Positions 39,247-49,927 of a stretch of DNA of 64,000 bases are shown here, one piece after another. Every line of letters starts with the position of its first letter. The stretch's first letter is position 1. Position numbers and translations under genes: made by a program. This DNA comes from Mannheimia bovis (lineage in GTDB: Bacteria; Pseudomonadota; Gammaproteobacteria; Enterobacterales; Pasteurellaceae), in contig NZ_CP061280.1 in assembly GCF_014541205.1 (NCBI RefSeq), forward strand, positions 1,814,798-1,878,797. The letters run 5' to 3'. The notes below the pieces were generated by a model. That model worked only from the letters and a program-made list of their open reading frames with translations, did not search any database and was not told the origin of the DNA.

Positions 39247-40191
39247 TTATTTCTCATTATCGTTCTTCATCTTCGCGAAAATCATCGCCAAGATAGGACC
39301 TGAAATATTGTGCCAGAAGCTAAATACTGCACTTGGCACAGCAATCACAGGATTTGCTTTAAAGTGTAATGCGGCAAGTGCTGCCCCTAAACCTGAGTTC
39401 TGCATACCCACTTCAATTGCTACTGCTTTGCTATCTGCAATAGGCAGTTTAAATAAGCGGCTCGCTAAATAACCGATTAGATAACCTAAACCGTTATGTA
39501 AGGCGACCACTGCAAAAATTAATAAACCGGATTCAATAATGCGATCACGACTCACTGAAACCACCGCCGTTACAATTAATACAATCGCAATCACTGAAAT
39601 TAACGGCATTGTTTGGCTGAACTGCTCTACTTTCTGCTTGAAGATAGTACGAATAACGACGCCAACAAAAATAGGCAACAACACCATTTGTAGCACAGAA
39701 ATAAACATCGCCGTTGCATTAATTTCTAACCACTGGCTGGCAAATAAGTAGAAAATAGCAGGAGTTAAAACAGGTGCTAATAAGGTTGAAATGGTTGTGC
39801 AAGCCACCGATAAAGCCGTGTTACCACGAGCTAAATAAGTCATCACATTTGACGATGTTCCACCCGGACAACAGCCAACTAAAATTACACCAATGGCTAA
39901 ATCAGGCGGTAAATTAAATGCTTTTGCCAATCCATAAGCAACACTTGGCATTACCACGAATTGAGCGATAACACCGATAATCACTGATTTTGGATTTTTT
40001 GTAACTTCAGCAAAATCTTTGAATGTTAAGGTTAAGCCCATTCCAAGCATTACGATACCTAAAAGATATGGAATCCAAGGAACAAATTGTTTAAAAGTTT
40101 CAGGGAATTGTGCCGCAATGAAAGCGAAAACCACCACCCAAATAGCGAAAGTTTTGCTAACAAATTGCGTAAATTTTAATAATGTTTGCAT
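39247..40191 (-). CDS. Bile acid:sodium symporter (BASS) family transporter
   Basis: A 314-residue inner-membrane protein with about nine or ten helices. Conserved BASS features are GCCPGGTSSNVMTYLARGNTALSV (sodium-binding crossover) and IEVGMQNSGLGAALAALHF. In bacteria, members carry pantoate/ketopantoate (PanS), pyruvate or sulfur compounds; bile acids are not implied. The substrate is unknown. Monocistronic and divergent from hel. Confidence 0.88.
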   Translation of the reverse strand: MQTLLKFTQFVSKTFAIWVVVFAFIAAQFPETFKQFVPWIPYLLGIVMLGMGLTLTFKDFAEVTKNPKSVIIGVIAQFVVMPSVAYGLAKAFNLPPDLAIGVILVGCCPGGTSSNVMTYLARGNTALSVACTTISTLLAPVLTPAIFYLFASQWLEINATAMFISVLQMVLLPIFVGVVIRTIFKQKVEQFSQTMPLISVIAIVLIVTAVVSVSRDRIIESGLLIFAVVALHNGLGYLIGYLASRLFKLPIADSKAVAIEVGMQNSGLGAALAALHFKANPVIAVPSAVFSFWHNISGPILAMIFAKMKNDNEK

Positions 40192-40234
40192 ATTGCCTCT
40201 ATATTGTTATAAAAAGGTTAATAGCCTAACTTAG

Positions 40235-41158
<924 letters not shown>

Positions 41159-41193
41159 TCCGCTCGACTATTTGTAAAAAATCACTAAACAAC

Positions 41194-41230
41194 GACCGCT
41201 TGTAAATCTTTTATCCGATTACAAGCGGTC
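41194..41230 (+). terminator. Inverted uptake-sequence terminator after hel
   Basis: GACCGCTTGTAA and TTACAAGCGGTC form a perfect 12-bp stem with a 13-base loop followed by ATTTTTC, 35 bases past the hel stop. Confidence 0.85.
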
Positions 41231-41308
41231 ATTTTTCTATAAAACTTTGCAAAAGTTTGTTAGGATAACCACGCTTTCAACTCATACTAAAACAATAAGG
41301 AACGAACA

Positions 41309-42589
41309 ATGACAGCAATGAAAATTACCCTTTCCCAACAAGCCGCCCCTGAAATTTGGGGAAAAAACGCTCTACTTTCCGTTAATAATGCAGGCTTTAT
41401 CGTTCACAATCCCAAAAACGATGTAGCCACTATTCAAAAAGCCGCCCGTAAAATTAAAAATCAAGGCATATTGAATGTGGCATTAGCTGGCGATGGCTGG
41501 AATTTAGAAGAGTGCTGGGCGTTCCATCAAGGTTTCAATTCAGTTAAAAATCAAGGATCTGTAGAATACCCTAATTTAGGCGAACAACAAGCGGAATTTG
41601 ATAACCGAGTAAAATGTGCTACTTTCGTGCGTGAGTTAATTAACGAGCCGTCTGAGAGCTTAACCCCTGAAAAATTGGCTCAACAAGCGGTCGAATTTAT
41701 CCAAAATATTGCAAAAACAAATACGGTTTCTTATAAGATAATTCGTGGCGAAGAATTAAAAGAACAGAGCTATCACGGTATTTGGGCAGTCGGCAAAGGC
41801 TCAAGTAACCCGCCTGCTTTATTAAAATTAGACTTTAACCCAACCGGTGATGAAAACTCCCCTGTACTTGCTTGCTTAGTTGGTAAAGGGATTACCTTCG
41901 ACACCGGCGGCTACAGTTTAAAACCAAGTGATGGAATGAGCACAATGCGTACCGATATGGGCGGAGCGGCACTCTTAACAGGCTCACTTGCTTTTGCGAT
42001 TTCTCGTGGTTTAAACAAACGTGTAAAACTTTATCTCTGCTGTGCGGAAAATATGGTCAGCCACAACGCATTCAAATTGGGCGATATCATTACTTACCGC
42101 AACGGCGTTACTGTTGAAGTGCTCAATACTGATGCGGAAGGGCGTTTGGTGCTAGCTGATGGTTTAATTGATGCATCAAAACAAAATCCACAATTTATTA
42201 TTGATGCAGCAACCTTAACAGGTGCAGCAAAAGTGGCGGTGGGGAACGACTACCATTCCGTGCTTTCAATGGATGATAACCTAACAAACGCTCTATTCAG
42301 CTCGGCAAAAGATGAAAACGAACCATTCTGGCGTTTACCTTTTGAAGAACTCCACCGAGGGCAAATTTCTTCTTCATTCGCTGATATTGCTAATATCGGT
42401 TCTGTACCCGTTGGGGCGGGGGCAAGTACGGCAACCGCATTTTTATCTTACTTTGTAGAAAACTACCAGCAAAACTGGTTACATATTGATGCTTCTGCTA
42501 CATTCCGCAAAACCGCAAGCGATTTATGGGCAGCGGGTGCAACAGGGCTTGGTATCAAAACAATCGCAAATTTGTTACTCTCAAAATAA
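41309..42589 (+). CDS. pepB: Aminopeptidase B (PepB)
   Basis: PepB is a cytoplasmic leucyl-aminopeptidase family (M17) enzyme with two metals. The 426-residue protein carries [35 protein letters not shown] (metal and catalytic Lys) and the M17 signature [14 protein letters not shown]. Length is close to E. coli PepB (427). The ATG at 41309 has AAGGAAC at correct spacing. Followed by greB after 50 bases containing one copy of the dispersed palindrome. Confidence 0.95.
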   Translation: MTAMKITLSQQAAPEIWGKNALLSVNNAGFIVHNPKNDVATIQKAARKIKNQGILNVALAGDGWNLEECWAFHQGFNSVKNQGSVEYPNLGEQQAEFDNRVKCATFVRELINEPSESLTPEKLAQQAVEFIQNIAKTNTVSYKIIRGEELKEQSYHGIWAVGKGSSNPPALLKLDFNPTGDENSPVLACLVGKGITFDTGGYSLKPSDGMSTMRTDMGGAALLTGSLAFAISRGLNKRVKLYLCCAENMVSHNAFKLGDIITYRNGVTVEVLNTDAEGRLVLADGLIDASKQNPQFIIDAATLTGAAKVAVGNDYHSVLSMDDNLTNALFSSAKDENEPFWRLPFEELHRGQISSSFADIANIGSVPVGAGASTATAFLSYFVENYQQNWLHIDASATFRKTASDLWAAGATGLGIKTIANLLLSK

Positions 42590-42597
42590 CAGGCTTC

Positions 42598-42623
42598 GTA
42601 GGGCAGCTTGCAATTTGCCCCAC
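42598..42623. repeat. Copy of the dispersed GTAGGGGCAAATTG palindrome
   Basis: GTAGGGCAGCTTG-CAATTTGCCCCAC is an imperfect copy of the palindrome at 43129-43156, just after pepB. Confidence 0.55.
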
Positions 42624-42639
42624 AAACAATTGAATAATT

Positions 42640-43122
42640 ATGGCTAAATCAAATTACATTACCCGCTCAGGCTGGCAAGCCTTAGATCAAGAGCTGAAAT
42701 TTTTATGGAAAGAAGAACGCCCAAAAGTTACGCAAGCGGTTTCTGATGCAGCGGCACTGGGCGACCGCAGCGAAAATGCGGAATATATTTACGGTAAACG
42801 TCGCTTGCGTGAAATCGATCGCCGTGTGCGTTTTCTCTCTAAACGGCTAGAGGTATTACAAATTGTCGATTATCACCCGAAACAAGAAGGCAAAGTCTTT
42901 TTTGGAGCTTGGATTGAGCTCGAAAATGAAGAAGGCGAGGCGAAACAATATCGCATTGTTGGTTGTGATGAATTTGACCCGGCAAAAAACTGGATTTCGA
43001 TAGACTCTCCGGTCGCCCGTGCGTTAATCGGCAAACAGGTGGACGATGAAATTCGGGTAGAAACACCTATGGGAAAAGTGTTGCTTTATATTAACAAGAT
43101 TTGGTATGAGCAAGCGGGCTAA
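42640..43122 (+). CDS. greB: Transcript cleavage factor GreB
   Basis: GreB enters the RNA polymerase secondary channel and rescues backtracked complexes by transcript cleavage. The 160-residue protein has the N-terminal coiled coil with the acidic tip (DAAALGDRSENAEYIYGKRRLREIDRR) and the C-terminal FKBP-like domain (GCDEFDPAKNWISIDSPVARALIGKQVDDEI). The longer, basic N-terminus marks it as GreB and not GreA. Converges with recB across a perfect palindrome. Confidence 0.96.
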   Translation: MAKSNYITRSGWQALDQELKFLWKEERPKVTQAVSDAAALGDRSENAEYIYGKRRLREIDRRVRFLSKRLEVLQIVDYHPKQEGKVFFGAWIELENEEGEAKQYRIVGCDEFDPAKNWISIDSPVARALIGKQVDDEIRVETPMGKVLLYINKIWYEQAG

Positions 43123-43128
43123 TCATTT

Positions 43129-43156
43129 GTAGGGGCAAATTGCAATTTGCCCCTAC
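43129..43156. repeat. Perfect 28-base dispersed palindrome between greB and recB
   Basis: GTAGGGGCAAATTG is followed directly by its exact complement, a 28-base perfect palindrome between convergent genes. Related copies occur at 3216-3240, 20122-20147, 42598-42623 and, degraded, at 35063-35085; 4855-4879 shares only the outer arm. All are intergenic, next to stop codons. It probably ends transcription in both directions; whether it is mobile is not known. Confidence 0.75.
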
Positions 43157-43161
43157 TCTAT

Positions 43162-46100
43162 CTACCCAAACAACCTATCCATTTCTTCAATTAGCAATTT
43201 GCTTGGTTTGTCAAAATAAACACCGCTTGCACTCTCTCCATTCATAGCCCGTAGGAAAAGATACGCAACACCGCCAAAATCACGCTCATAATCGTAATTT
43301 TCACTTAGGCGAACAGTTAGATAACGGTGCACGGCAAGAGTATAAAGCAAATATTGTAAATCATAACGCTGTCTGCCCATTTCTCGCTGAATATTTTCTG
43401 TGGAATAATTTTGTGGCAGATAACCTAAGAAATTCGATTTGTAGTCAATAAGATAGAATTTTCCATTCATCTGCACAATACAATCCACAAAGCCACGCAC
43501 AAAGCCTTCTAATTGCGGTAATTGCAGTTCAGGCAAATTTTTTGCTAAAGGGCTATGTTGTTTTAATAACGCATTTAATTGGTGCAAAGCTTTATCATTT
43601 TTTAAACGTAAATAGAATTGCCATTCATTTAACCGTTTAGTTTCATCGATATCTTTTAAACAGAAATTTGCTTCCGGCAAAGGAGTAGCAAGAATACGCT
43701 CAAACCAGCCTAATGTTGGCTCGAGCCATTCTTCACTTAAACCTAATTGTTCACACACTTTCGCCACACTTTCTTTATCAATTTGTTCGCCAAATCGGCA
43801 ATGCTCAAAAAAACTGTGCAACACAGTACCAACTTTAATGCCGTGCGGAAATTGGAATGGTGAAAAAGCATCAATTTCCATCGTGTAATCCGGCTCAATG
43901 AGTTCAATATGGACATCTCTGTCTTGGGCTAAATCTATCACTCTTTCTGCTTTACCTTCACTAAAACGCTCGTGTTGTGCATAAAGTGAAGTAAAGCTCG
44001 TAATCTGCCCCACTACCCGAATATTGCCACTAAAGGTTTTGGCTTGATAACTTTCCTCCGTTTTACCACTTTCCCAACGGCTAAAAGGTAAATGCTCTGC
44101 TACTTCAATAATATCGGCTGAAATCTGCTTTTTCTCAAAATAGTCTGCAACACTCACGTTATCTTTCGGTAATTCACCTTCTGCCAATAAATAATGTAAT
44201 GGGCTCCAGCCTGAAATCATTTTAGGTAACACTAAATTGAGCTGAGATTCCGCACGGGTTAATGCAACATAAAACAGACGAAGATCTTCCGCATAAGCTT
44301 CATTTTGGATGTGCTCTTTTGCCTCTTCTTCACCCAAATACCAATCCAGATCACCTTTTTGATTACGATACAAACCTAAATTAACCTTTGTATCGCCCTC
44401 GCTTTTTTCTGCAGCAAACGGCAACCAAACAATCGGATACTGCAAGCCTTTCGAGCCGTGAATGGTAACAATTTTAATCAGCTCTTCTTCACTTTCAAGG
44501 CGAAGTTGCTGTTCATCATTAAAATCGGGTGAGCTAATTTGCTTTTCATACCAACGCACCAGTTCCGCTTCAGATTCCAACACCTGCGAAGTTTCTTGCA
44601 GAATTTCCGTCAAATGCAGCAAATCAGTAATCAAACGATCCGCATTTGGCAAACCTTTTAATCGCTCAATAATACCTTGCTCTAAATAGATTTTATGCAA
44701 CATCGGCAAAATGCCTTGCTCTTTCCAGATAGTGCTATATTCAACGAATTGATTGACCTTTAAATCCCACAACATTTCATTTTCTTTATAGCGATAAATT
44801 TCTGCCGCACTTAGCCCCCAAAGGGTTGAACCTAAGGCGGATAATAACGCTTTATAATTGTAAGGGTTAAGCCCGGCTTGTAAGAGCCAGCAAAGTTCAG
44901 TAGCTATTTCCGAACCAAATACAGAAGCCGATTCTGCCAAATAAACCGATTTAATATTTCGCTTCGCTAACGCTTTTTTGATGCGTTTTGCCTGCGAGCC
45001 TTTTCGCACCAAAATGGCAATATCTTTTGGCTCAAAAGGATTGAACTCGTCGTTTTTCTCAATCCCGAATTTACCCTCATTCATTGCCTTAAGTTGTTGG
45101 TGGATTTGGTATGCACAAATTTCTGCGACATCATCGAGCTTGGTTTTGTCGCTGGTGTAGCACACAAAATGCCCTTGCTCACTGATTAGCTTGCCTTTGC
45201 GACCGTCTGCCTCAACAGGGTAAAAGCCAATATCATCATAAAGAAACGGTGATTTCGCCTCATTTGCAAAATAAAACAAATTATTGACCGCTTGTACCAC
45301 TTCAGGTAACGAACGCCAGTTTTTACCGAGTGTAAATTGCTCGTCTGTCTGCTTCGCTGCTCTTAAATAAGTGAAAATATCCGCCCCACGAAATTTATAA
45401 ATTGACTGTTTCGGATCGCCGATCATAATAAAGCCGTTATCGCTCTGCGCTGCCATAAAAATTTGGCTGAAAATTTCATATTGGGTAAGATCGGTATCTT
45501 GGAACTCATCAATCATCGCAAAAGGGTAAATAGAGCGAATTTTTTGGGCTAACGCCTTACCTGTTTGCGGATTTTTCAACGCTTGGTTAAGCATTGTGAG
45601 TAAATCATCAAAACCACGCTCCGGGTGCGATTGCTTATATTCTGCCAGCTTGGTTTTTAAGCTTATTAAAAATTGATAGAGTAAAATCGCTTTTAAGCTA
45701 TTTTCAAATTGCTGCTGATAAGCGGTCAAAAAATCCTGATTTTTTGCAAGTTGAGGTAAATCCATTGGCTCACAACTTTTCTTCGTGCCTGCGGCTATTT
45801 TCTCCGCAGTAAACAGATAGAACTCGTCTGGCAAATCACGATTTGACGAATTTACCCATTGGTTCATAACAATAACACCCGTTTCAAAAGTAGCAGAGCG
45901 ATACCAACCACCGTGTAACGTCGTTTTATTTTTGAGATCGTGCCTAATTGCCTCAACTAACTCCGCACTATTTGCTTTCCAGTAGAATTTCACTTCATCA
46001 ATAAATCGATTATATTGTGCCAACTGTTCCGTAAAATCTTGAGCTAGAAACGCTTTCGGCTCGGGCAACTCACTTGCTAAATAATTTCTTACCGCACTTA

Positions 46101-46686
46101 ACGCCCTTTCCGGTGTAGTTAATTCAGCTGAAATAATTTCACTTTCTTTTGCCCCTTGCGGATAAAACTGCTCTCGCCATACATCTTCGCTTAATTTTTT
46201 CAGTAAATCAGATTGGTTCGGCTGTAAATCAAGATCAAATCGCACGCCTGATTCGAAGGCAAACTGCACTAACATTTTTTGGCAGAAACTGTGAATGGTA
46301 AACACACTGGCAGTGTCAATTTCACGCTCAGCAATGCTCAAACGTAATAATGCTTCGTGAATGTGATTGATATGCGGATAGAGGTGCTCTAAAAATTCGA
46401 GATTATTAGCATAAGATTTTCCTTCGATGCCTTCTCCGTTCACTTTATCTTTTAAAAAATCGGCACATTGCTGAATGTTTTTTCGGATACGATTTTTCAG
46501 CTCCTCCGTTGCTGCTTTGGTAAAAGTTACCACCAAAATTTGCTCAACAGTTAAAGGCATAACACCTACGCCTAGCAATAAACGTAAGTAAATATTGGCA
46601 ATGGTAAACGTCTTCCCCGTACCGGCAGAGGCTTCAATTAAGACAGATTTATTTAAGGGTAATTTAATCGGATTTAGATTTTGCAT
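43162..46686 (-). CDS. recB: Exodeoxyribonuclease V beta subunit RecB
   Basis: RecB is the 3'-5' helicase and nuclease of RecBCD, which processes double-strand ends and responds to Chi. The 1174-residue protein has Walker A EASAGTGKT at residues 18-26, motif II AMIDEFQDTD, motif III GDPKQSIYKFRGAD, motif V IVTIHGSKGLQYPIVWLP, motif VI LFYVALTRAE and the C-terminal nuclease motif GFVDCIVQMNGKFYLIDYKSN with catalytic Asp and Lys. A TTG at 46710 would add eight residues but has no support; the ATG at 46686 matches the family start. recC and recD are not in the window. Confidence 0.96.
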   Translation of the reverse strand: MQNLNPIKLPLNKSVLIEASAGTGKTFTIANIYLRLLLGVGVMPLTVEQILVVTFTKAATEELKNRIRKNIQQCADFLKDKVNGEGIEGKSYANNLEFLEHLYPHINHIHEALLRLSIAEREIDTASVFTIHSFCQKMLVQFAFESGVRFDLDLQPNQSDLLKKLSEDVWREQFYPQGAKESEIISAELTTPERALSAVRNYLASELPEPKAFLAQDFTEQLAQYNRFIDEVKFYWKANSAELVEAIRHDLKNKTTLHGGWYRSATFETGVIVMNQWVNSSNRDLPDEFYLFTAEKIAAGTKKSCEPMDLPQLAKNQDFLTAYQQQFENSLKAILLYQFLISLKTKLAEYKQSHPERGFDDLLTMLNQALKNPQTGKALAQKIRSIYPFAMIDEFQDTDLTQYEIFSQIFMAAQSDNGFIMIGDPKQSIYKFRGADIFTYLRAAKQTDEQFTLGKNWRSLPEVVQAVNNLFYFANEAKSPFLYDDIGFYPVEADGRKGKLISEQGHFVCYTSDKTKLDDVAEICAYQIHQQLKAMNEGKFGIEKNDEFNPFEPKDIAILVRKGSQAKRIKKALAKRNIKSVYLAESASVFGSEIATELCWLLQAGLNPYNYKALLSALGSTLWGLSAAEIYRYKENEMLWDLKVNQFVEYSTIWKEQGILPMLHKIYLEQGIIERLKGLPNADRLITDLLHLTEILQETSQVLESEAELVRWYEKQISSPDFNDEQQLRLESEEELIKIVTIHGSKGLQYPIVWLPFAAEKSEGDTKVNLGLYRNQKGDLDWYLGEEEAKEHIQNEAYAEDLRLFYVALTRAESQLNLVLPKMISGWSPLHYLLAEGELPKDNVSVADYFEKKQISADIIEVAEHLPFSRWESGKTEESYQAKTFSGNIRVVGQITSFTSLYAQHERFSEGKAERVIDLAQDRDVHIELIEPDYTMEIDAFSPFQFPHGIKVGTVLHSFFEHCRFGEQIDKESVAKVCEQLGLSEEWLEPTLGWFERILATPLPEANFCLKDIDETKRLNEWQFYLRLKNDKALHQLNALLKQHSPLAKNLPELQLPQLEGFVRGFVDCIVQMNGKFYLIDYKSNFLGYLPQNYSTENIQREMGRQRYDLQYLLYTLAVHRYLTVRLSENYDYERDFGGVAYLFLRAMNGESASGVYFDKPSKLLIEEMDRLFG

Positions 46687-47188
46687 AACGTAAAAGTAGG
46701 AAAACGACAAATAATAAGATTTTATCTATAAAGAAAAAGAATGGCTAGTGTGAACCAAATTTACTCTTTTTTATTCTATCTCGGAGAAAAATTTCATTTA
46801 TTATGTGATCAAGCTCACAAATCTAAATAAAAGTTTGAATTTTTTTCGTTTTTGTGTACACATAAAATCCCCCTCTTTCCACCCCCTAAAAAAACATATA
46901 TAAATCAACAAGTTAATTTTCACCTTGGAAATTTCACTCCAAAAGAATTATTAAAAATGTGATCTAGCCCTCATTTTTAAATGGAGTAAAATTTCACTAA
47001 AAATTCATAACTTATTGATTTTTAATCATTTTATAAAAGTTCCCCAAAACCCTCAAAATTTGACGAAAAAAATTTATTTATGTAAATTTCGCCACAACAA
47101 GGGAACACTTTGTGTTACACGATTTTTAACGTTGCTAGGTAACTAGCTTGTTGAAACTCTAACTACTAACTACTATAAGGAAAACATT
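46687..47188. other. AT-rich intergenic region between recB and the porin gene
   Basis: This roughly 500-base divergent gap has no coding frame I can support. It contains the CRP-type site at 46804-46819, a weaker TGTGA half-site at 46958, a direct repeat AAATTTCACT (about 46929 and 46989) and imperfect inverted arms TTTCACTCCA/TGGAGTAAAA around 46932-46991. The porin promoter presumably lies close to 47100-47150, and the leader ends with TAAGGA before the ATG. A small RNA here is possible but unproven. Confidence 0.5.
46804..46819. promoter_or_regulatory. Exact CRP-binding consensus between recB and the porin gene
   Basis: TGTGA-TCAAGC-TCACA matches both CRP half-sites completely. It lies 118-133 bases before the recB start and about 370 before the porin start. 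Porin control through a long leader or recB control are both possible; a second, weaker half-site at 46958 favours the porin. Confidence 0.65.
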
Positions 47189-48304
47189 ATGAAAAAAACA
47201 CTTCTTGCATTAGCAGTTGCAGCAATGGCTGCCAGTGGGGCAAACGCAACCGTTATCTATCAACAAGACGGTACTAAAATTGATGTTGATGGTCGCCTTG
47301 CATTAGAAGTTATTAAAGCTAAAGACAAACGTACTGACGTTCTTGACAGAGGTTCACGTGTGCGTTTCCGTGCATTCCAAGAACTTACCGGTGGTTATGA
47401 AGCTTTAGCAGTAGCAGAATTACGTTTCTCTAATGCGGATGGATTAGGTAACGATATTCGTGCACATCGTTTATTCGGTGGTGTTCAACATAAAGATATC
47501 GGTTCTTTAACTTTTGGTAAACAATTAGTATTAGGCGACCATATTCCTAAAGCAAACTACACTTGGGAAATGGGCGGAAACGTGTTCTTAGATGTTCACG
47601 GTAAAGCATTACACTTTATGTCTGCAAAATTTAACGGTGTTCGTGTAGCTGCAGACTACTATGTGGGTAATTCAAATAAACAAGCAGTAGATGCAGGTCA
47701 AGGTTTCCAATTCGGTTTATTCTATGATGGCGAATTAGGCGATGCAAAAGTACGCTTCGGTTCAGGCTATGGTGAATTAACTGCGGCTAAAACAGTAGGG
47801 GCGACTACACATTGTTACCAACATTCTGCGGACCAAAGCACCCTAGATGCCAAAACAGGTAAAACTAAATGTCTACTTGGAGAAACTTATGGCGGCAAAG
47901 AACAAGAATTCAAACGTAAATTTGCAGGTGTAGGTTTTGATATCAATTACGGTAACTTTACCACAGGTATTGACTGGGCTTACGCTAAATCACCAAAAGG
48001 TCAAGCAGCAAATACATTCCAAACATTTGGTGTGAAAAAATTTGAGAAAATCAACCGCTTTGACGTAGGTGTGAAATTAGCAGTAACGCCACAAAATAAT
48101 ATCTATGGTGGTGTATTATTCGGTAACGGTCAAAACGCTGGTGAAGCTAAAGCGAAAAACTTAGGTTGGAAACTTGGTGTTGATCACAAATTCAACAAAT
48201 TCGTTGCTATTTACCTAGAAGGTGGTAAAGCTAGAACCAAACAAGCAGGTAAAACTATTGAAGACAATAGCAGAATCGGCTTAGGTACTCGTATCACATT
48301 CTAA
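47189..48304 (+). CDS. ompP2: General porin, OmpP2 type
   Basis: A trimeric outer-membrane diffusion channel. The 371-residue precursor has a signal peptide cleaved after ANA near residue 20, then alternating amphipathic strands beginning TVIYQQDGTKIDVDGRLALEV and ending NSRIGLGTRITF, with the C-terminal Phe required for BAM recognition. Conserved porin constriction-loop sequence lies near GNVFLDVHGKALHF. The two Cys in the loop ATTHCYQHSADQSTLDAKTGKTKC may form a disulfide and probably mark a surface-exposed variable loop. Codon use is strongly biased, as expected for an abundant protein. Confidence 0.9.
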   Translation: MKKTLLALAVAAMAASGANATVIYQQDGTKIDVDGRLALEVIKAKDKRTDVLDRGSRVRFRAFQELTGGYEALAVAELRFSNADGLGNDIRAHRLFGGVQHKDIGSLTFGKQLVLGDHIPKANYTWEMGGNVFLDVHGKALHFMSAKFNGVRVAADYYVGNSNKQAVDAGQGFQFGLFYDGELGDAKVRFGSGYGELTAAKTVGATTHCYQHSADQSTLDAKTGKTKCLLGETYGGKEQEFKRKFAGVGFDINYGNFTTGIDWAYAKSPKGQAANTFQTFGVKKFEKINRFDVGVKLAVTPQNNIYGGVLFGNGQNAGEAKAKNLGWKLGVDHKFNKFVAIYLEGGKARTKQAGKTIEDNSRIGLGTRITF

Positions 48305-48330
48305 TCTTAAAAATTCACCTTAGTTTAATT

Positions 48331-48350
48331 AGCCACTCGAAAGAGTGGCT
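48331..48350 (+). terminator. GNRA-loop terminator after porin gene
   Basis: AGCCACTC-GAAA-GAGTGGCT is a perfect 8-bp stem with a GAAA tetraloop followed by six T residues, 27 bases past the porin stop. Confidence 0.92.
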
Positions 48351-48395
48351 TTTTTATCGCCTAGAATCAATACATCAATACAACTGAGTGTTAAT

Positions 48396-49787
48396 TTATT
48401 TAATCCTTTCTAACTTTTCAATTAATTGAGCTTCAGGTATAGATTGAATTTTTCGCATTTGCCAAAGTAATAATCCTCCCGCCAAACTTAAGCCAATGCA
48501 AAACACAAGCCAAAACCCTTGTGCAGCCATTGGTTGTACAATCCAATCGGTTCTTGCCAAAATATAACCAAGCGGCATACTCACCACCCAATAACAGAAA
48601 ATAGTTACATATAAAATAGGTTGAGTGTGTTTGTAACCACGTAAAATACCATTTGCTACTGCTTGAATGGCATCGGGAATTTGGTAAACCGCTGCGAAAA
48701 TCAGTAAATGTGCCGTAATTGCAATAGATACAGGATTACTAGTAAAAGCAAGTGGAATAATATTTTTCAGCAAAATAATAATGATAGCTGCAATAATCGC
48801 TAAGATAGCAGCGGTAATAAGTGAGTGATAGCTTAGCACTTTCGCTCTTTCTACATTTTTTTCGCCTAACGTTTGCCCAATCATAATCGTGGTTGCAATA
48901 CCAAATGACATTGGGATCATAAAAAACAGCGAACTGGTTTGTAGAGCTGCTTGGTGGCTTGCAACAACTTGCGATCCAAGTGGCGAAAGAAAGAGTGCTG
49001 AGGTTGAAAATAGCATCACTTCGGTAAAAATCGCAAAAGCAATCGGCAAACCTAATTTGCAAAGTTTTAGTAAAATTTGACCGCTTGGTGCTTCAATCCA
49101 TTTCTCAAATAATCGAATATCTTTTTGTGATGAGTTGGTATAACAATAATGTAGTAACATTAAAAACATAATCCAGTTTACAATAGCCGTTGCTACGCCA
49201 CAGCCTACCGCCCCCATTTCTGGTAAGCCAAATTTGCCGAAAATGAAAATATAGTTAAGCGGAATATTAAGCAATAAGCCAAAGAAGGTAATTCGCATTG
49301 CAGGTTTGGGGTTAGATAACCCATCATTCATACAACGTAAACTTACCCCAAGTAAAGCAGGAATGAGTCCAACTGCCATTACGGCTAAATATTGCTGCGA
49401 TTTGATTGAAAATTCAGCCGGCGTTTCCATTAAATCTAAAATCAGATGGCTGTTTAGAAAAATAGCCATCAATGGAATAGACATTGCAAATACAATCCAA
49501 TAACCTTGTCGCACTTGGTTTGCAATTAAATGGCGATTACCTGAACCGTTTAAGTAAGAAACAGTTGGTGTAATGGCATTTAAAAGCCCCAACACGAATA
49601 GGAAAAGCGGAAAGTAAATAGAGTTACTTACGGCAATCGCAGAAACATCATCATCGCTTACTAAACCTGCCATCACAATATCGGCTAGCCCCATTCCTGA
49701 AGCAGAAAGCTGGGAGATAAAAATAGGCAACGATAATTTAAATAATTTACGGGCATTTTCCGGGTACTCTTGCCATTTCAAATTCAT
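48396..49787 (-). CDS. norM: MATE-family multidrug efflux transporter, NorM/HmrM type
   Basis: This 463-residue protein has twelve predicted helices in two MATE repeats (LSLPIFISQLSASGMGLADIVMAGLV and LCKLGLPIAFAIFTEVMLFSTSALFL), exporting cationic drugs against Na+ or H+. Length and sequence resemble H. influenzae HmrM (464). The substrate is inferred from the family. Monocistronic; an uptake-sequence copy lies upstream within the potD-norM gap. Confidence 0.92.
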   Translation of the reverse strand: MNLKWQEYPENARKLFKLSLPIFISQLSASGMGLADIVMAGLVSDDDVSAIAVSNSIYFPLFLFVLGLLNAITPTVSYLNGSGNRHLIANQVRQGYWIVFAMSIPLMAIFLNSHLILDLMETPAEFSIKSQQYLAVMAVGLIPALLGVSLRCMNDGLSNPKPAMRITFFGLLLNIPLNYIFIFGKFGLPEMGAVGCGVATAIVNWIMFLMLLHYCYTNSSQKDIRLFEKWIEAPSGQILLKLCKLGLPIAFAIFTEVMLFSTSALFLSPLGSQVVASHQAALQTSSLFFMIPMSFGIATTIMIGQTLGEKNVERAKVLSYHSLITAAILAIIAAIIIILLKNIIPLAFTSNPVSIAITAHLLIFAAVYQIPDAIQAVANGILRGYKHTQPILYVTIFCYWVVSMPLGYILARTDWIVQPMAAQGFWLVFCIGLSLAGGLLLWQMRKIQSIPEAQLIEKLERIK

Positions 49788-49880
49788 ATAATTAATCTCT
49801 TAAAATCTAGTCGTGTCTTTATTTTACCTTAGAAAGCGGTCGTTTTTTTCAAATTTTTTGCAACTTTTTATAAGCAAATA

Positions 49881-49911
49881 AAAAGCCTCCGGAGATTGTC
49901 CCCATAGGCTT
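49881..49911 (-). terminator. Terminator after potD
   Basis: On the minus strand AAGCCT(ATGGGG) pairs with (CTCCGG)AGGCTT as an imperfect stem followed by TTTTATTT, 17 bases past the potD stop. Confidence 0.7.
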
Positions 49912-49927
49912 AAGAATCAACTAGCCA

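Noticed and set aside
46958-46973. Second full CRP site
   Set aside because: Only the left half TGTGA is intact; the right half matches three of five bases.
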